Assembly (NCBI GenBank): GCA_015178975.1
Contig: WHVD01000044.1
Coordinates: 434,001 to 498,000 of the forward strand
Direction of reading: 5' to 3'
Length of the DNA stretch: 64,000 nt
DNA from: Hysterangium stoloniferum
Lineage: Eukaryota > Basidiomycota > Agaricomycetes > Hysterangiales > Hysterangiaceae
In this document: in pieces, positions 31,414-42,919 of the stretch
How the letters are laid out: the number at the start of each line of letters is the position of its first letter
Position numbering within the stretch: position 1 is the stretch's first letter
The notes under the pieces: generated by a model
The model's database searches: none
What the model saw: the letters and a program-made list of their open reading frames with translations, nothing else
What the model was told of the DNA's origin: nothing
Program-made: the position numbers and the translations under genes

Positions 31414-33750
31414 TATATATGGATCAAGAAAAAATCAAAGTTATTCAAGATTGGCCCGAACCACAAAAAGTCTGCAACATTCAATCATTTTTAGGATTTG
31501 CAAATTCCTATAGAAGATTCATTCCAAGTTATTCTGAAATTGTTTTACCGTTGACTTGACTTACTCAAAAAAGGTTCAATGGCATTTTGACGAAAAATGT
31601 CAACATGCATTTAACTATTTGAAAAAAGAATTTACTACAGCTCCAATTTTAATTCATTGGAATCCAGACTACAAACCTATACTCGAAACTGACACTTCTG
31701 ATCATGCTATAGCTTCAATATTTTCTATGCAGACTCCCGATAATGAAATTCATCCAGTTGTTTATCATTCAAGAACTCTTTTGACCTCCAAAATTAATTA
31801 CAACACTTACGATAAAGAATTATTGGCAATATTTGAATCTTTCAAAATTTGGCGACATTATTTCAAAGGAACAAAAGAACCAATTGAAGTTTTAACGGAT
31901 CACAAGAATCTCAAATATTTTGCGACAACTTGAATTTTGTCTTGACAACAAGCTCAATGGGCAGAATATTTATCAACTTTCAATTTAATTATTTGATTTC
32001 GACTGAAAAAACTAAATTTGAAAACAGATGTTCTTTCAAGAAGAAATGACATTTATCCAAATGAACCCAACTACTTGAAAAAGAATCTGACTAATCTTCG
32101 ACCAGTATTTATGAATGAACAAATTCAAGCTTCCTTACATGCAACATATTATCTCCCAATAGCCAGAAAAGCTACTCTCATTATGGATATGGATCAACTA
32201 TTAAAAGATGTATTCAAAGCTCAAAAAGAAGATGAATTTACTCTCAACAAAATTTGACAGATTTCTGACAGCATCAAAGTCGATTGGCAAAAGAATGAAC
32301 AAGACTTTTTATGTTTCTGAAACAGGATTTACATTCCCGATCATCAAAGTCTCTGACTTCGAATTCTTCAATCAAGACATGATCATATTACCACAGGTCA
32401 TTTCAGTCAAATGAAAACATATCGAACAATATATCGAGATTTCTTTTGGCCACGACTCCAACAAGATATTCAAGATTTTATTCGCTCATGTGTAACATGT
32501 ACAAAATCAAAAACTCCACGACACTGACCTGTTGGATTACTTAAGCAACTTCTGATTCCTCTTCGACCATGGCATTTGATTTCAATGGACATTGAACAAT
32601 TACCAACTTCAAATGGTTACGACTCAATACTCATAATCATCGATTGACTTACAAAACAAGCAATATTCATTCCAACTTATACTACCATCAACGCTCCCAA
32701 ACTCACTCAACTTTTCATATTACATGTCTTTTCAAAACATAGAGTCCCAAGTCATGTAACTTCCAATCGAGGAATTTGTATCGCATTTCTTTCAATCTCT
32801 CGGAATAGCACTTGATTACATTTCACTTTGGGATACCATCCTGAAGGTGATGGACAAACTGAAAGAGTCAATCAAACTCTCGAACAATATTTACGAATAC
32901 ATATATTCCAATTATCAACAAGACAATTGGGCTGAATTACTTCCTTTAGCCGAATTTGCTTACAACAATGCACCTTCCGAAACAACTAGTGAAACACCAT
33001 TTTTTGCTAATAAAGGTTATCATCCATTGTTAGAAATTCACCCTGAAAAAGATCTAGCTTCCACTCTGGCTTGCAATTATACGATAGATCTCGAAGCTCT
33101 ACATAAACATCTCAAATCAAATATCCAGAAAGTGCAAATACATTATCAAAAATATTCCGACATACATCGAAAAGAGTCATTCAACTTTCTGATCCATTCC
33201 CAAGTCTTTGTACGATCCAACTTCATTCGAACAACTCAACTATTGAAAAAATTATTGGAAAAATTATTAGGCCCATTCAAAATCATTGCTCAACCAGTAT
33301 CTCATTCATACACATTAAAACTTCCCAATCATCTCAAAGGAATTCACCCTGTCTTTCACATTTCAATGTTAGAACCATTTTATCCCAATACTTTCCCAAA
33401 TCGAAAACAACCTCCTCCTCCACCAATTTATGTTGAAGAAGAACCCAAATATGAAATTCAAGAAATTTTGGATTCAAAATTTGATAAAAGATATAAAGAT
33501 TCATTATGATATTTAGTTGCTTAGTTAGGTTACGAAGGAACAGACGAAGAAACTTTGTGGTTAGGATCTCAAGACCTCGAACATGCTTTCAACCTTATCA
33601 AAGAATTTCATCAAAAATATCCAAATCTTCCACAACATTAAAAAAATTTCATTCAACTAGCTTTCGACACTTATTTCAACATTTATTCGACAAAATTGAA
33701 AAATATAATCAAAATGCCAAAAACATCAATTAAATCAAATTTTCAAATAT

Positions 33751-34617
33751 CTATAAGTCCTCAATTCCCTCCTCTCTCAATTCCGCCATCTTATCAAACC
33801 ATGCCCCCCTAAATCTCCCACTATTAACACTAATATCAGTTTCTTCGCTAAAATCCCCACTTTCAACCATTTTTTTTGACAAAACCAAAAAATCATTTCT
33901 GAGCGCTTTGACCTCACCAACTAAATCCTCAATCATTTTTTCCATTTCTGACATTTTTTCCTGCATTGATTTCATTTCCTTTTCCAAGTGGTTATCTGAT
34001 CAATTTTCCGACCTTCTCGACCGTCTTGAAAAGCTCGACAATCTCAACATGACATTGCAATGGATATTCTTCCTTTGCCCAAGTTTACGAATTCCAGGAC
34101 TACCATCTTTGACCTCATCATCTGATTCTTCAATTACCTTTCGACTCTTGTTTCGACTCCGACACGGTTTTCCAACTGGCCTATTTATAGTCCAATAGCA
34201 GGCCCAATGCATTCGATTACAATGATCGCAATTCGACAATGCATTTGTTTTCTTGCACACAAAATTTGTATTAAAGCACATCATACAACTGAAAAACAAA
34301 TTATCAAAATCAAAAAAAAAAAAAAAATTCAACAAATTGAAAAACTTACAAATTTTCCGATTTTGCTTCAAATTCCCATTGCATCTTGATTCCTTTGTGA
34401 TTTGCCTTTTCAAACAGCTCTTGACAATCCACCAACCATTTTTTGGGAATTTCTTTTTAAAATAAAAAAAATAACTAATTAACTAATTTTAAGAAATCCC
34501 AGAAATCAACTTACCAACCGCATCAACAACTATATCTCTATCTTTGAAACCCAAGAATTCGGATCCTGATTCAAAATCATAATAGACGACGAAAAACTTT
34601 TTAAACTCCGACCTCAT
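33751..34617 (-). CDS. Antisense accessory ORF of the Gypsy element (Cys-rich plus coiled coil), spliced
   Basis: Between the chromodomain and the 3' LTR, on the strand opposite to pol, lies a gene-like unit. The ATG at 34617 gives MRSEFKKFFVVYYDFESGSE, then FLGFKDRDIVVDAV, a donor GTAAGT near 34510, EIPKKWLVDCQELFEKANHK, and a second intron (about 34350-34285). Next is a Cys-rich exon with CMMCF, CDHC and HWAC spacing, followed by a basic RSRNKSRK and an acidic segment. A final segment, EKEMKSMQEKMSEMEKMIED and onward to EEGIEDL (33751-33987), is a coiled coil. The junction before the coiled coil does not stay in frame in my hands, so the copy may be decayed. It is not a known gag/pol part, and its role is unknown. 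The zinc-binding idea is inferred from Cys spacing only. Confidence 0.5.
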
Positions 34618-34642
34618 GGGCTCAGTCACAAAGGGAGGATAC

Positions 34643-35073
34643 TGTCACAACTGTCACAAGTCACAACATTGTCACAAACAATCAAAGGTAATATTCGACA
34701 ACTCTTCGACTCATCAAATTCGACTCGATAAACCCAAACATTATTCGACAACATCGAATCTCTTTCAACATGTCTCATTTCGATGTCATGAATGATTTCA
34801 TTATTAGTTCATAATATAGTCATAATGATACAAAGAGAAACATAAAAGGGCTACAAAAGGAGTGAGGGAAGTCAGTTGAAGTATCTGTAAATTAGTGATA
34901 CTAGTAATCTAACTTGTCGTAACTTCTTTGACAAGCACTTCTGTGAGTTCTCATGACTGGTAATAGCCTCTTACTTCATCGACAGGACGAATATATACTT
35001 TGTCAAACGAGGCTTTCAAGTGTGATCAGTAAAATATTAATCGACTTTATTGAAGAATAATCGATTAATGACA
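34643..35073 (+). repeat. Gypsy LTR copy C (3' LTR)
   Basis: Starts TGTCACAACTGTCACAAG right after a purine-rich tract and ends TTAATGACA, followed by the target duplication GATTA. By eye it is closer to copy A than to copy B, so A and C bound the inserted unit. Confidence 0.85.
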
Positions 35074-36565
35074 GATTATTGGAGTTTATATAAGATAAGG
35101 CTCTACTACAGATCCTAAAATCTTTTGGAGAGAGGGGTTTTCCCGGTGATAACAGTGAACATCAAAATTTACAATTTTGGTGGTATGTATCATGTGGGGT
35201 TCAGTCAGATCTAGGGATCAAGGTTCATTGTCCTTATGTAGATCTTATAAAAAGTTTCTGTGGTTACTCTTCCTATTGTACGAAGGCATGATAACATAGA
35301 ATAGAAGCAACAATATACAGTATGCCTTGTTTCCAATGTTCCTTGATCATAAGGTTGGTGTACAGTCTTGGCCTTGAACCGTATTTATATCCTTGTTTAC
35401 AAGTTTTTCATCACTCATTACAGTCACAAATTTGTGACTAAGTATACATTTTACCTTATATTCTTATGGCACAAGGTACACAGGCATGGTATCTACTAAT
35501 AGTTTCAACAAGGTGAATTCATTGACCAAGGCCCTTTGCTCAGGTCACATGATGGTTCTACAGTACCTATTATTATTATTGATTAATCTATACTCTGTTT
35601 GAGTCCATGGAGTGATTGTGGTTCATTGATTTTATATCCTGATTTACAGATGGGGTCAAACATAAGTTTCCCAATTTCCTGTAATAGTCATGGATACTTC
35701 CATTTTCATTGCTTGGTTGCAGATGTGCATATAAGTCTTTCATATTGGTCAAATTACAGGTCCAAGAAGGTACCTGGCTTTATAATATTTCAGCCAATTT
35801 GGGTGGAATCTATATAGCACATTGACTTGCCTTTTTAGGTATTAAGCCTTATAAACTGGTTGAAAGGTCACATCTAGCTTTCTACAGCACACCTTCCACA
35901 GATCACCAAGTGGGCAAAACTCAATGGGACACTGCCAAAAAGATGCTTGCCTGACTGTCAAGGCTTCCAGACATGGGAGCAGCTGCAATTATGAAAAAGG
36001 ATCAGTCAATCAATAGTTTGAAGGAGGCATACAATGACACAGAAGCAGAAGGTAGCAGTGGAGCATTGTTGTTACAAAATATCAAGGTTGGCTTATGATT
36101 AATTGTATGAATTGGGTCTGGTTACAATGTTAATGTTTGTGCAGTCATAGCCATGAATATATATTAATGTATATATTGCAGTGAGGAGAAATACTCACCA
36201 CTTGAATAATAGTTGCTACCTTACCTCAAGTAATACCGTCTTTGAGATCAGACCAGGTTACGTCGATCTTTATGATTGCCTGCGTGGGTTCACCAGGATG
36301 ATAATCAGATGTTGATACAACGTACTGTCCTGCCTGATTCCCCAGAAAACTGGAAGGTAGGCACATTACGAGAGAATGTTGCATTCCACTCATACATCTG
36401 GTCGGCAGTGAGACCCTTGTCGAATAGAGCAGACAGGCTGCTGTGAATAGCAGTTATCAAGTGTCAGGTGCAGTTGGCGTTGTTGTAAGCCTGGTGGCTT
36501 ATGACATACCGATTACGTTACAGACGTGCATAGTATCGTTTTTAGTTAATCGTTTTACTTACTGT

Positions 36566-36665
36566 CATCGTATATCGTACTCGCCGTTCTCGAGGAATAT
36601 AGTTTGGTCCTATCAACGTCTGGACCGATGCCAATGTAAGGCTGCATTAGACAGCAGCCTTTCAC
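36566..36665. repeat. Dispersed repeat, copy 1
   Basis: About 100 bp that reappears at 49864-49958. Shared landmarks in order are ATCGTACTCG, CTCGAG-like, TCTGGACCGA, GGCTGCATT, and ACAGCAGCCTTT. No ends or target duplications were resolved. It may be the 3' end of a larger element. Confidence 0.6.
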
Positions 36666-38600
36666 TCCTACTCACTTACAATCACATTTTGAAGGATCAT
36701 GTTACTACCGTCGAATTTTGATAATTATATCAACTTCCACAATCATAACCTACCAAACATTGGCTGCTCCTTTGAAAGTATTGTCAATTGTCTAAGTTCA
36801 ACGGCGTTTACGTGGCACCTTGTTTTTCACCATCGCCGCCGCAGCTTACTCTGCACCGAAGCAATTCTAGGTTTACTAAAGCGAGCTTTAGCGAGATCCC
36901 TTGTAATATTTTTGCATTTCTTGTCTTGAGATTACACGCGGTGCATAGGGAACAGGTGAGAAGTTGATGTAGTACATTGCCTGGGAGTATTCACGCATAA
37001 TTCAATTTCACGTATACTTATGCCAGTGTCAACGACTTTGCCTTTGACTGGTTGTGCTATCATGCGTAAGTTCATTTCTAGTTTCCTTTCGTTCTCGCAT
37101 GGCTTCTTCGGTGTGCGTTTGGTATCATAGCGTTTTGGTCCCCTCATCTCTTGTTTAGCATATCATCATCCGCTGTCGATACCTGGACCAGCAAAGCTTC
37201 ACCGCGGTATTCTCATCTTTCCCTTTTTGGCACCCCTACATTTATACGAGTCAACAAGGTGCGATTGTATTTATCTCTTATACATAGTGGAATTCAATGC
37301 GCCTAATGTTGATTGTGCCGCCTGACAACTTGATGCCAACTGTCCCTCCTCCTCGATGCAAGTAATTCTTACACCGCTTATCTTCCGATTCCTTTGTACA
37401 CATAATTTTCTTCTTCCGCCAACCTATTTTCGTATTTTCACTTCCATTTCAACGTTCACTTCCACACTCGTCTTTGACATTCAACTCTGTCATCTCGATT
37501 AGCACTCAGAATCATCAATATGGCCAGTTGAGGGGTCGTGCAATTAACTTACGGAATATCTGTTTGTACAAGAATTTTATACGAGCATTAATATTGTTAT
37601 TTATCCGGTTACTCTCTCATAAGTGTGCCTACAGATTACCTGATCCTAAATATATTTTTATTTGAGTTTAGATAAATGCTACATGTCTAGCCAGTGTGGC
37701 AAAGACTTGATGAAGGGTAAAGTACTAGTTATAAGATGAGCAGACATGGTTTTCTCTGCTACTTAGATGATAGTAAATCGCCATTTCACAACTACTTGGG
37801 CTACTCTTATTACATCGATCCTAATTCACAGCATCTAGTTGACCCTTTGCCTAGTCAGGGTAGCCACAAAGTGGCCCGCTCCGAATTGAAAGGTCATACA
37901 TAGGCGGCAACAATATTTATTTAGGTGGCGACTATCGTTCCTCACCGCAATACATCTCTCTATATATGTGTGGCTTTGTACTATTTCTCATAGGTAATAG
38001 GTAACCGACTTGGACTTTCGACTATGGGAGGACCGAAAACATGCACAGGGTATCCCGATATGATGCCACTTAATGGAGCGAGAACGTACACAGCGGGGAC
38101 ACTGGGGGCAATAGCAGCGTTACCTCTGAGGCCCCCCGAAAGCACACCAACATCAAAAGCGATTTATGACGATCGCAGGGTTGACCAAGGCGATTACGTA
38201 TAGTTCTCGGCAGAGTTGACGGATATCAATCGTCTGGAGGATATCCTTAGCTTGATATCTGTCGGTTGAAAGGCAGCCTGAGAAATTCTGTTCTTCCTCG
38301 ACTTTTTAGAGAGTAAATCATTCTTTTATCTGTCGCCTTCGGTTTAAATACTGAATTTTATTATTACAAGTGTTATAAATTCCGTGTACACCGGTCCCCG
38401 CATTGCCCCTCAGCAGGGAGGGTAGGATGAAAGGCAAAGGCGCAGGGATAGTATTAACCACCGAAAGGCGCAAGTGGTTAGTATAGCGGGAATTGGAGAT
38501 GGAGATGTCGGGTTGATTTCAAGGTCTTGCACAGACCTTTCTTGCTCTCTGTCTCTTTTATTCTTCTTGACTGTTACCAAAAGATTGGTCATGGGGCTCT

Positions 38601-38710
38601 TTAACTGTCCTGTAAACTAAACGAAGCGACACAACGCACTAGTAAACCCAACTAACACTAAACGCTAAAAAAAAGCAACAATCGACTCCACGCACCTGCT
38701 TATAGGCACC
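38601..38710. repeat. Direct repeat copy 1 of about 110 bp
   Basis: Similar to 39091-39200. Both begin near ACTGTCCTGTAAAC or ATTGTCCTGTAAAC and end CACCTGCTTATAGGC. Direct orientation, about 490 bp apart. Probably a local duplication. Confidence 0.6.
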
Positions 38711-39090
38711 ACGTTTTCCCCCCTGACTTCATCTCCTCGACAGCTTTCGCACCACCAGGCCGTCCTGCTCGTTGTATTGTTGAGGGACCGCATCGGACTG
38801 GAGTTGTGGCTCACAGCGGGTTTTCCCCACTGAAATCAAAAGGGAGGTGCTCGTGTTTTCCAGCCGGAATTAGTTCACAATGGTCTCGCTGACAGGATAG
38901 AAAAAAAAACAGTTTGTGGCGGCGGAACAAAAGGGAAAGTAGATTCAAAACTGCAAGTGGGTGCTGTAGGCAGTGCAGCATGAATTGCAGACGCAGTTCA
39001 TTCCCAGTTCTTGTACAGGCGCTATCTGCGCTTTGGCTTTTTCATTGTTTTTTTAACCCCGATCGTAACCGAACAATGGCGTGCGATCTC

Positions 39091-39200
39091 CAATTGTCCT
39101 GTAAACAAAACAAAGCCAAGCCAAGCATTAGTCAACCCAATCATAGCCAAACAGTGTCAACAAGCCATCAATCGACTCATCGCACCTGCTTATAGGCTCC
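39091..39200. repeat. Direct repeat copy 2 of about 110 bp
   Basis: Partner of 38601-38710, same orientation. The match includes ATCGACTC and CGCACCTGCTTATAGGC. The middle part differs by several substitutions. Confidence 0.6.
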
Positions 39201-40439
39201 GAAATCTAGCTCAGCGCCTTCCTTCTCATTTTCTTTTCATCCATAAAGCTGCCTTCTCCGGCTTCGCCTCCTCCCCAACAGCCACCATCTTCCACGGTAA
39301 GGTAACAGATATTAGCCGCATTATTGATAGGCTCTACATCGGAGGAGGTCAGGTGGTGCCGGTCCCCACCATCTTCCGCGGTGATGTCCCCTCCCACCCG
39401 GCCTTGTCAACCCATTTACCGAGCCAGCGACCGTTTTTTAAGTTGAACTATGGACGTCGCAATAGGCTCGGTGGGTTGGAACGGCTTGTGGTGGAGGCGT
39501 GAGCAACGCCTCGAACTTCGATGGACACATCGAAAGCCGTGGGGTTTGAGGAGGAGGTGCAGGGTCCTGTAGAGGCTGGGGAGAGAGCTTCTGGCTCGTT
39601 GATGTCCGTTGGGCCTACGGCGACGCGTCTTCTGATATCCCAGTTAAATGATATACTTGTACCCTCGTGTCTTGTTGCGTCTGCTCCCTGTCTCTTTCTC
39701 TTTCTCTTTCTCCTTCTCTGGGATTTGCGTGGGTGTCTTCGGACAAGCTGGTTGCATGAGAGAGTTGTTCATTCGTCGTTAACCATGGGCCTTGGCAGTT
39801 GTTGCGACTGCCATGTGCCTTTTGGATATTCGAGTGACACCTCTACCGTCCTGCTTTCCCCTTCTTTGAGCTTTTCGTGGATGTCTTTGATCTTCCGGGC
39901 AGGGTCCTTCCTCTGCGAACCCTGTTGGACTTCGACCGACAGGCCGCTCTGTCGGCATCGGGTCAGGTCTAGGGGCGTTGATGAAGGGCTTGGACTTGGC
40001 CGGAGATCCAGTGTCAATCCCACTTGCGACGGCCAGCAAGGTGTAGCCGCAGATAGCGTGTGCACAACTGGGGAGCCGGAAAGATACAGCGCTATCCACG
40101 CGCTGAGCTGCTGCTCGGCATCGGCGCGCATCAACGCTCTTATCTTTATGGCTTTTCCTGTTGCTCCATCGCAACTATCTGGAACTCACAGATGGTTCGG
40201 TCAAAGGATAGGCTAGGGGCAGGCGTAGGGAACGAGACAAGAGTGCGCCACGTTGGGCATCGAGGAGTGGTTCTTGTTCTGCCGGAGATTTTATGACAAT
40301 CACACTTACGATGGCGACTGTCCGGCCGAGATGTAGCCGCTGGTAGTGCAGAATCGAGGTGCAGTGTTGGAGAAGAATTTGTGCACTGGGCTGTTTAACA
40401 TCGGAGCGCATTGACACTAGTAAGTCTGTCGTTCTTCCG

Positions 40440-41470
40440 TCGCTTCATCGCGTCTTTCTCGAGTCCGCTGACGGTTCAATCGAACAGATAACGTATAGAT
40501 GGCAAACCACCACAGAATGAGCCATGATCTCATGCAGACCAGCCTTTCTTTTTGGGTCTGGTATAAGCATCAAGAAGATCAGATTGCGTGCCCCAGTAGG
40601 GACCGCTAAAGGTGTGTTGACAATATATTTGGTCGTGTAGGCTGATAATGTGTAGGTCGCGAGCCGCCACAGAATGAACCATAATCTCATGCAGACCTGC
40701 TTGTCGTTTTGGGTCAGGTATGAGCATCAGAAAAGAAGATTGCGAACCTCAGGAAGGACCGTTAAAGGTCTGTTGATAATATATTGATCGAGCGGGCTGC
40801 TGTTGTTGCTGTCACCGTCGAGATTCGCTAGGTTATCGTGAAAGGGTAGGTACGTTGATTTCGCCACTTGTCTGCACTATTCCCAGGACCCGTGGTTATG
40901 TCTCTAGAGCTGAATATTTTCTACGGCGTCTTCATAGCCGGTTTCTATCATTCCAACTAGTTGATAACTAAGCCACCTGCACCCATTGCCTAGAGGACCA
41001 CATTACAACCAAATATCAACCGCAGAGCCAACATCGAGTCCCTCAAAAATGACAGGTTCCGAGTGGCATGGTGAACCGCATAACGTCTCATTAGGTGATC
41101 GGAACGATGTTCAAACCGGTTTGTAAACCAAAGTCGAGGATCACGATGCGAGAGCGGTCTAGAAAAGCAGATTCTCGAGTCTTAGACCGTAAAGGACATC
41201 TTTTCGAGTTGATTATAGGACGTGCCTCCTGATATGAGCTCGGTGAAAGTTTGCAGGCAGATATCGGATGTGGTCGAAGAGTTATTTGCCTGAGGTATGC
41301 TTTTGGGTGGTGCCGATATGGTTGTCGGCCCGGATGACATCGTAGAGACGAACAATGCTAGGGTCGACATTTCCTCGTCTAGTGAGTTTGACTACGGCCT
41401 CAACACCCCGCTTGCCATGAAGACCGAGCTTGACCTTGCCGAACTCTCCTTCACCAATTGTGCTCGACAA
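40440..41470 (-). pseudogene. KIN4-type Ser/Thr kinase pseudogene with duplicated segment
   Basis: Reading the minus strand downward gives a kinase domain in order but broken. Glycine loop: SSTIGEGEFGKVKLGLHGKR then GVEAVVKLTRR (41405-41470). HPNIVRL-like segment: SIVRLYDVIRADNHIG. SGK followed by a stop and LFDHIRYLP stands for SGGELFDYI. A degenerate catalytic loop reads GLRLENLLF (near 41150). Then YLPFHDNLANLDGDSNN (near 40830-40855) and QYIINRPLTVLPEVRNLL with MLIPDPKRQAGLHEIMVHS. The last segment occurs a second time as YIVNTPLAVPTGARNL and MLIPDPKRKAGLHEIMAHS. Stops, frameshifts and loss of HRD/DFG make it non-functional. The pattern fits fungal KIN4-like kinases. Basic open frames on the minus strand at 39780-40170 could be remains of the C-terminal tail, but that is a guess. 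Confidence 0.75.
40497..40790. repeat. Tandem duplication inside the kinase pseudogene
   Basis: Two direct copies with a period of 157 bp. AATGAGCCATGATCTCATGC at 40516 and AATGAACCATAATCTCATGC at 40673 mark equivalent points. On the minus strand each copy encodes kinase subdomain XI. The copies differ at many positions, so the duplication is not recent. Confidence 0.75.
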
Positions 41471-41974
41471 GGAGGTGGGGTATGAGCGACTGCCGAGGCG
41501 CTACAACCGACGGTGTGCGGTTTGGCGACCATATGAAAAGAAATATTATTATGCTTACGATTTCAGGTAAAGTTCGAGTCTCTATTAAAAACGGAAATTC
41601 ACATTTACTTTGCAAAAATATTCAAACAGACCTCTTGATTGCCCGCTTAAAATGTTATGTAAATCATCAGCACCAGGGATAAAATGATTTGATAGTAAAC
41701 GTGATTTTAAAACGAAGGTTCGATGGCTCTATGAAAAACTAGACCTACGGATCGTTCTTCGGCTTATGAATCTCATTCTACTACCCTCCAGACACTTTGT
41801 TACGAGTCACACCAATTATCCGTCCTGACAACCTGCAGTGGCTATGGCAGAATTGACTTCAAGAGATATCCACGTTCTGGCCGGTTCCAAGTGGTATTTG
41901 CCGGCCTTGAGCACATGTTTGGCCAGTACAGTTGTTTCACTGGATTCTTCGCAGGACACATTCTGGCACCGAGA

Positions 41975-42105
41975 ATGATGTAGCTTGATTAACCTTTGGA
42001 ACAATGATGGGCAAGAGGTGTATGCGGCAGGAGTCATTGAAGGCGCTTACATTTAGTACTAAACAGAAGTCAAGATCATTAACGGTTGATGTCAAGATGA
42101 CCAAC
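41975..42105. repeat. Low-copy repeat copy 1
   Basis: Direct repeat of the segment at 42920-43045. Shared strings include AAGAGGTGTATGC or AAGAGGTGCATGC and ATTTAGT-CTAAAC-type stretches. Both copies keep a similar minus-strand reading, so they may be fragments of one duplicated, now dead, gene. Confidence 0.55.
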
Positions 42106-42919
42106 GAACATGTTGCAGCCACGATGGTCATATCTATCCCTAACTTCAATCTTACAGACTAGCGCTCGTGGCTTTCTATACTAAGTTCGGACATATAACG
42201 ACAATGTCGGTCTTGAAGCTTTGAGCCAAGTTACGGTAACCCAACGGCGAGATATAACGGTGCGTATTTTCTAGCCCCGTGTTGAAAGAGAATGCAGTGA
42301 AGAGGATATCATGGTGATAGGCAACAAACAGGTTGACCAAGAAAAGACAAGTTCAAAGGGCGAATGGGTATAGGAGGAGAAGGGGCGCGACGCATACTAG
42401 CTTATATATAACGAAGGACAGACAGCTGGCGCTAGAGTCGCCAAACCATTCTAGCTAGCTCTCGAGTTCATCTTGTTGAGTGGTCACTCTATGTCAACTA
42501 GGGTTTGCAACGGCGAAGCGACGACTGCCCCGATCCGCTTCCTGGTATTAACAAGTGCACCGTGCCATTCACGCCTGCGAGATGTCGCAATCAGTTGTGA
42601 TAGATACCCACTAAGACGTCGCCCACTGTGACCACCGCACTAAGGCCGCCGGGACAGATCTCAATGGGACAGGGTAAAGGTTGCATTGGAGTCAAAGGAA
42701 AGGAAGTAGAGGGAACGTGGCTGTTACGGCGCGATCTCAAGGTGGTGTAGGTTCCATAGTTCCCCTAATTTGGCGCTCAAGTTCTGCGTATGGGAAAAGT
42801 TGCTTTAAAGAGATTAGTTCAATAGGAAACAGCTAGAGATGATACTTATGAGAAAATCCCTTTGCTTTGTGATACATAGAACAAGTGCAACTTCCTATGA
42901 GATTGTTTAATTTCCGGGC

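Larger units (their letters stand above)
28430..33640 (+). pseudogene. Gypsy pol remnant (PR-RT-RH-IN-chromodomain), split by mariner
   Basis: Protease: ALIDSGSSHIFID near 28478-28520. Reverse transcriptase: [30 protein letters not shown] near 29648, GYVISPQGV ending at 29817, where the mariner element begins. After it come [15 protein letters not shown], RNase H (ETDTSDHAIASIFS, YDKELLAIFESFKIWRHY, VLTDHKNLKYF), integrase (zinc region GHFSQMKTYRTIYRDFFWP with CVTCTKSK; core SMDIEQLP and GYHPEGDGQTERVNQTLEQY), and a chromodomain (YEIQEILDSKFDKRYKDSL, GYEGTDEETLWL). Defects include many TGA stops, a TAA in the ATFQ block, a TAG in the chromodomain, a frameshift near 32770, and Asn replacing the second catalytic Asp of integrase (SNRG at about 32763). 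The copy cannot move by its own enzymes. Confidence 0.85.
25345..35073 (+). mobile_element. Ty3/Gypsy chromovirus retrotransposon, inactive and interrupted
   Basis: The outer boundaries are TGTCACAACTG at 25345 and TGACA ending at 35073, flanked by GATTA on both sides (25340-25344, 35074-35078). The order is 5' LTR, an 83-bp spacer, a second LTR copy, gag, pol (protease, reverse transcriptase, RNase H, integrase, chromodomain), an antisense cysteine-rich ORF, a polypurine tract (about 34630-34640, AAAGGGAGGAT), and the 3' LTR. This gene order and the C-terminal chromodomain mark a chromovirus. Coding regions have many stops and frameshifts, so the copy is dead. A solo LTR and a mariner element are inserted inside it. 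Confidence 0.85.
23743..35147. mobile_element. Long palindromic (foldback/TIR) element, host of later insertions
   Basis: The two ends are inverted copies: ACCGGGAAAACCCCTCTC at 23743 and its complement ending CCCGGT at 35147. Following inward, the left arm (23743-24120, continued from 24485) pairs with the right arm (24600-24928, 25287-25328, and 35090-35147 beyond the Gypsy insertion). Long near-perfect stretches include CTGTTAGATGGTCCACAA and CATGATATGGTTGATGCTTA with their complements. Without the insertions the element would be about 1 kb and almost entirely palindromic around a 42-nt loop. Flanks read GATAT on the left and GATAA on the right, a possible target duplication with one mismatch. 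No coding region is visible, so it is non-autonomous. The superfamily is not identified. Confidence 0.7.
35148..39770. other. Gene-poor region with old repeat fragments
   Basis: No intact gene was recognised. An open stretch near 35865-36090 reads HLAFYSTPSTDHQVGKTQWD and LPDMGAAAIMKKDQS and may come from a decayed transposon, but I cannot name it. Two repeat families (36566-36665; 38601-38710 with 39091-39200) are listed separately. Long open frames at 39011-39502 and 39521-40216 lack family resemblance; the second overlaps the kinase remnant on the other strand. Confidence 0.4.

Noticed and set aside
27140..33640. TGA as a reassigned Arg codon in the Gypsy element
   Set aside because: Most Arg codons in the same frames are still CGA, frameshifts and other stops (TAA, TAG) also occur, and host genes use TGA as a normal stop (for example HEM4). 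Mutation explains it better.
39521..40216. 231-codon plus-strand frame
   Set aside because: Cys/Leu/Ser-rich with no family resemblance. Minus-strand frames in the same place are basic and could be kinase-tail remains. No supporting start context or homology.
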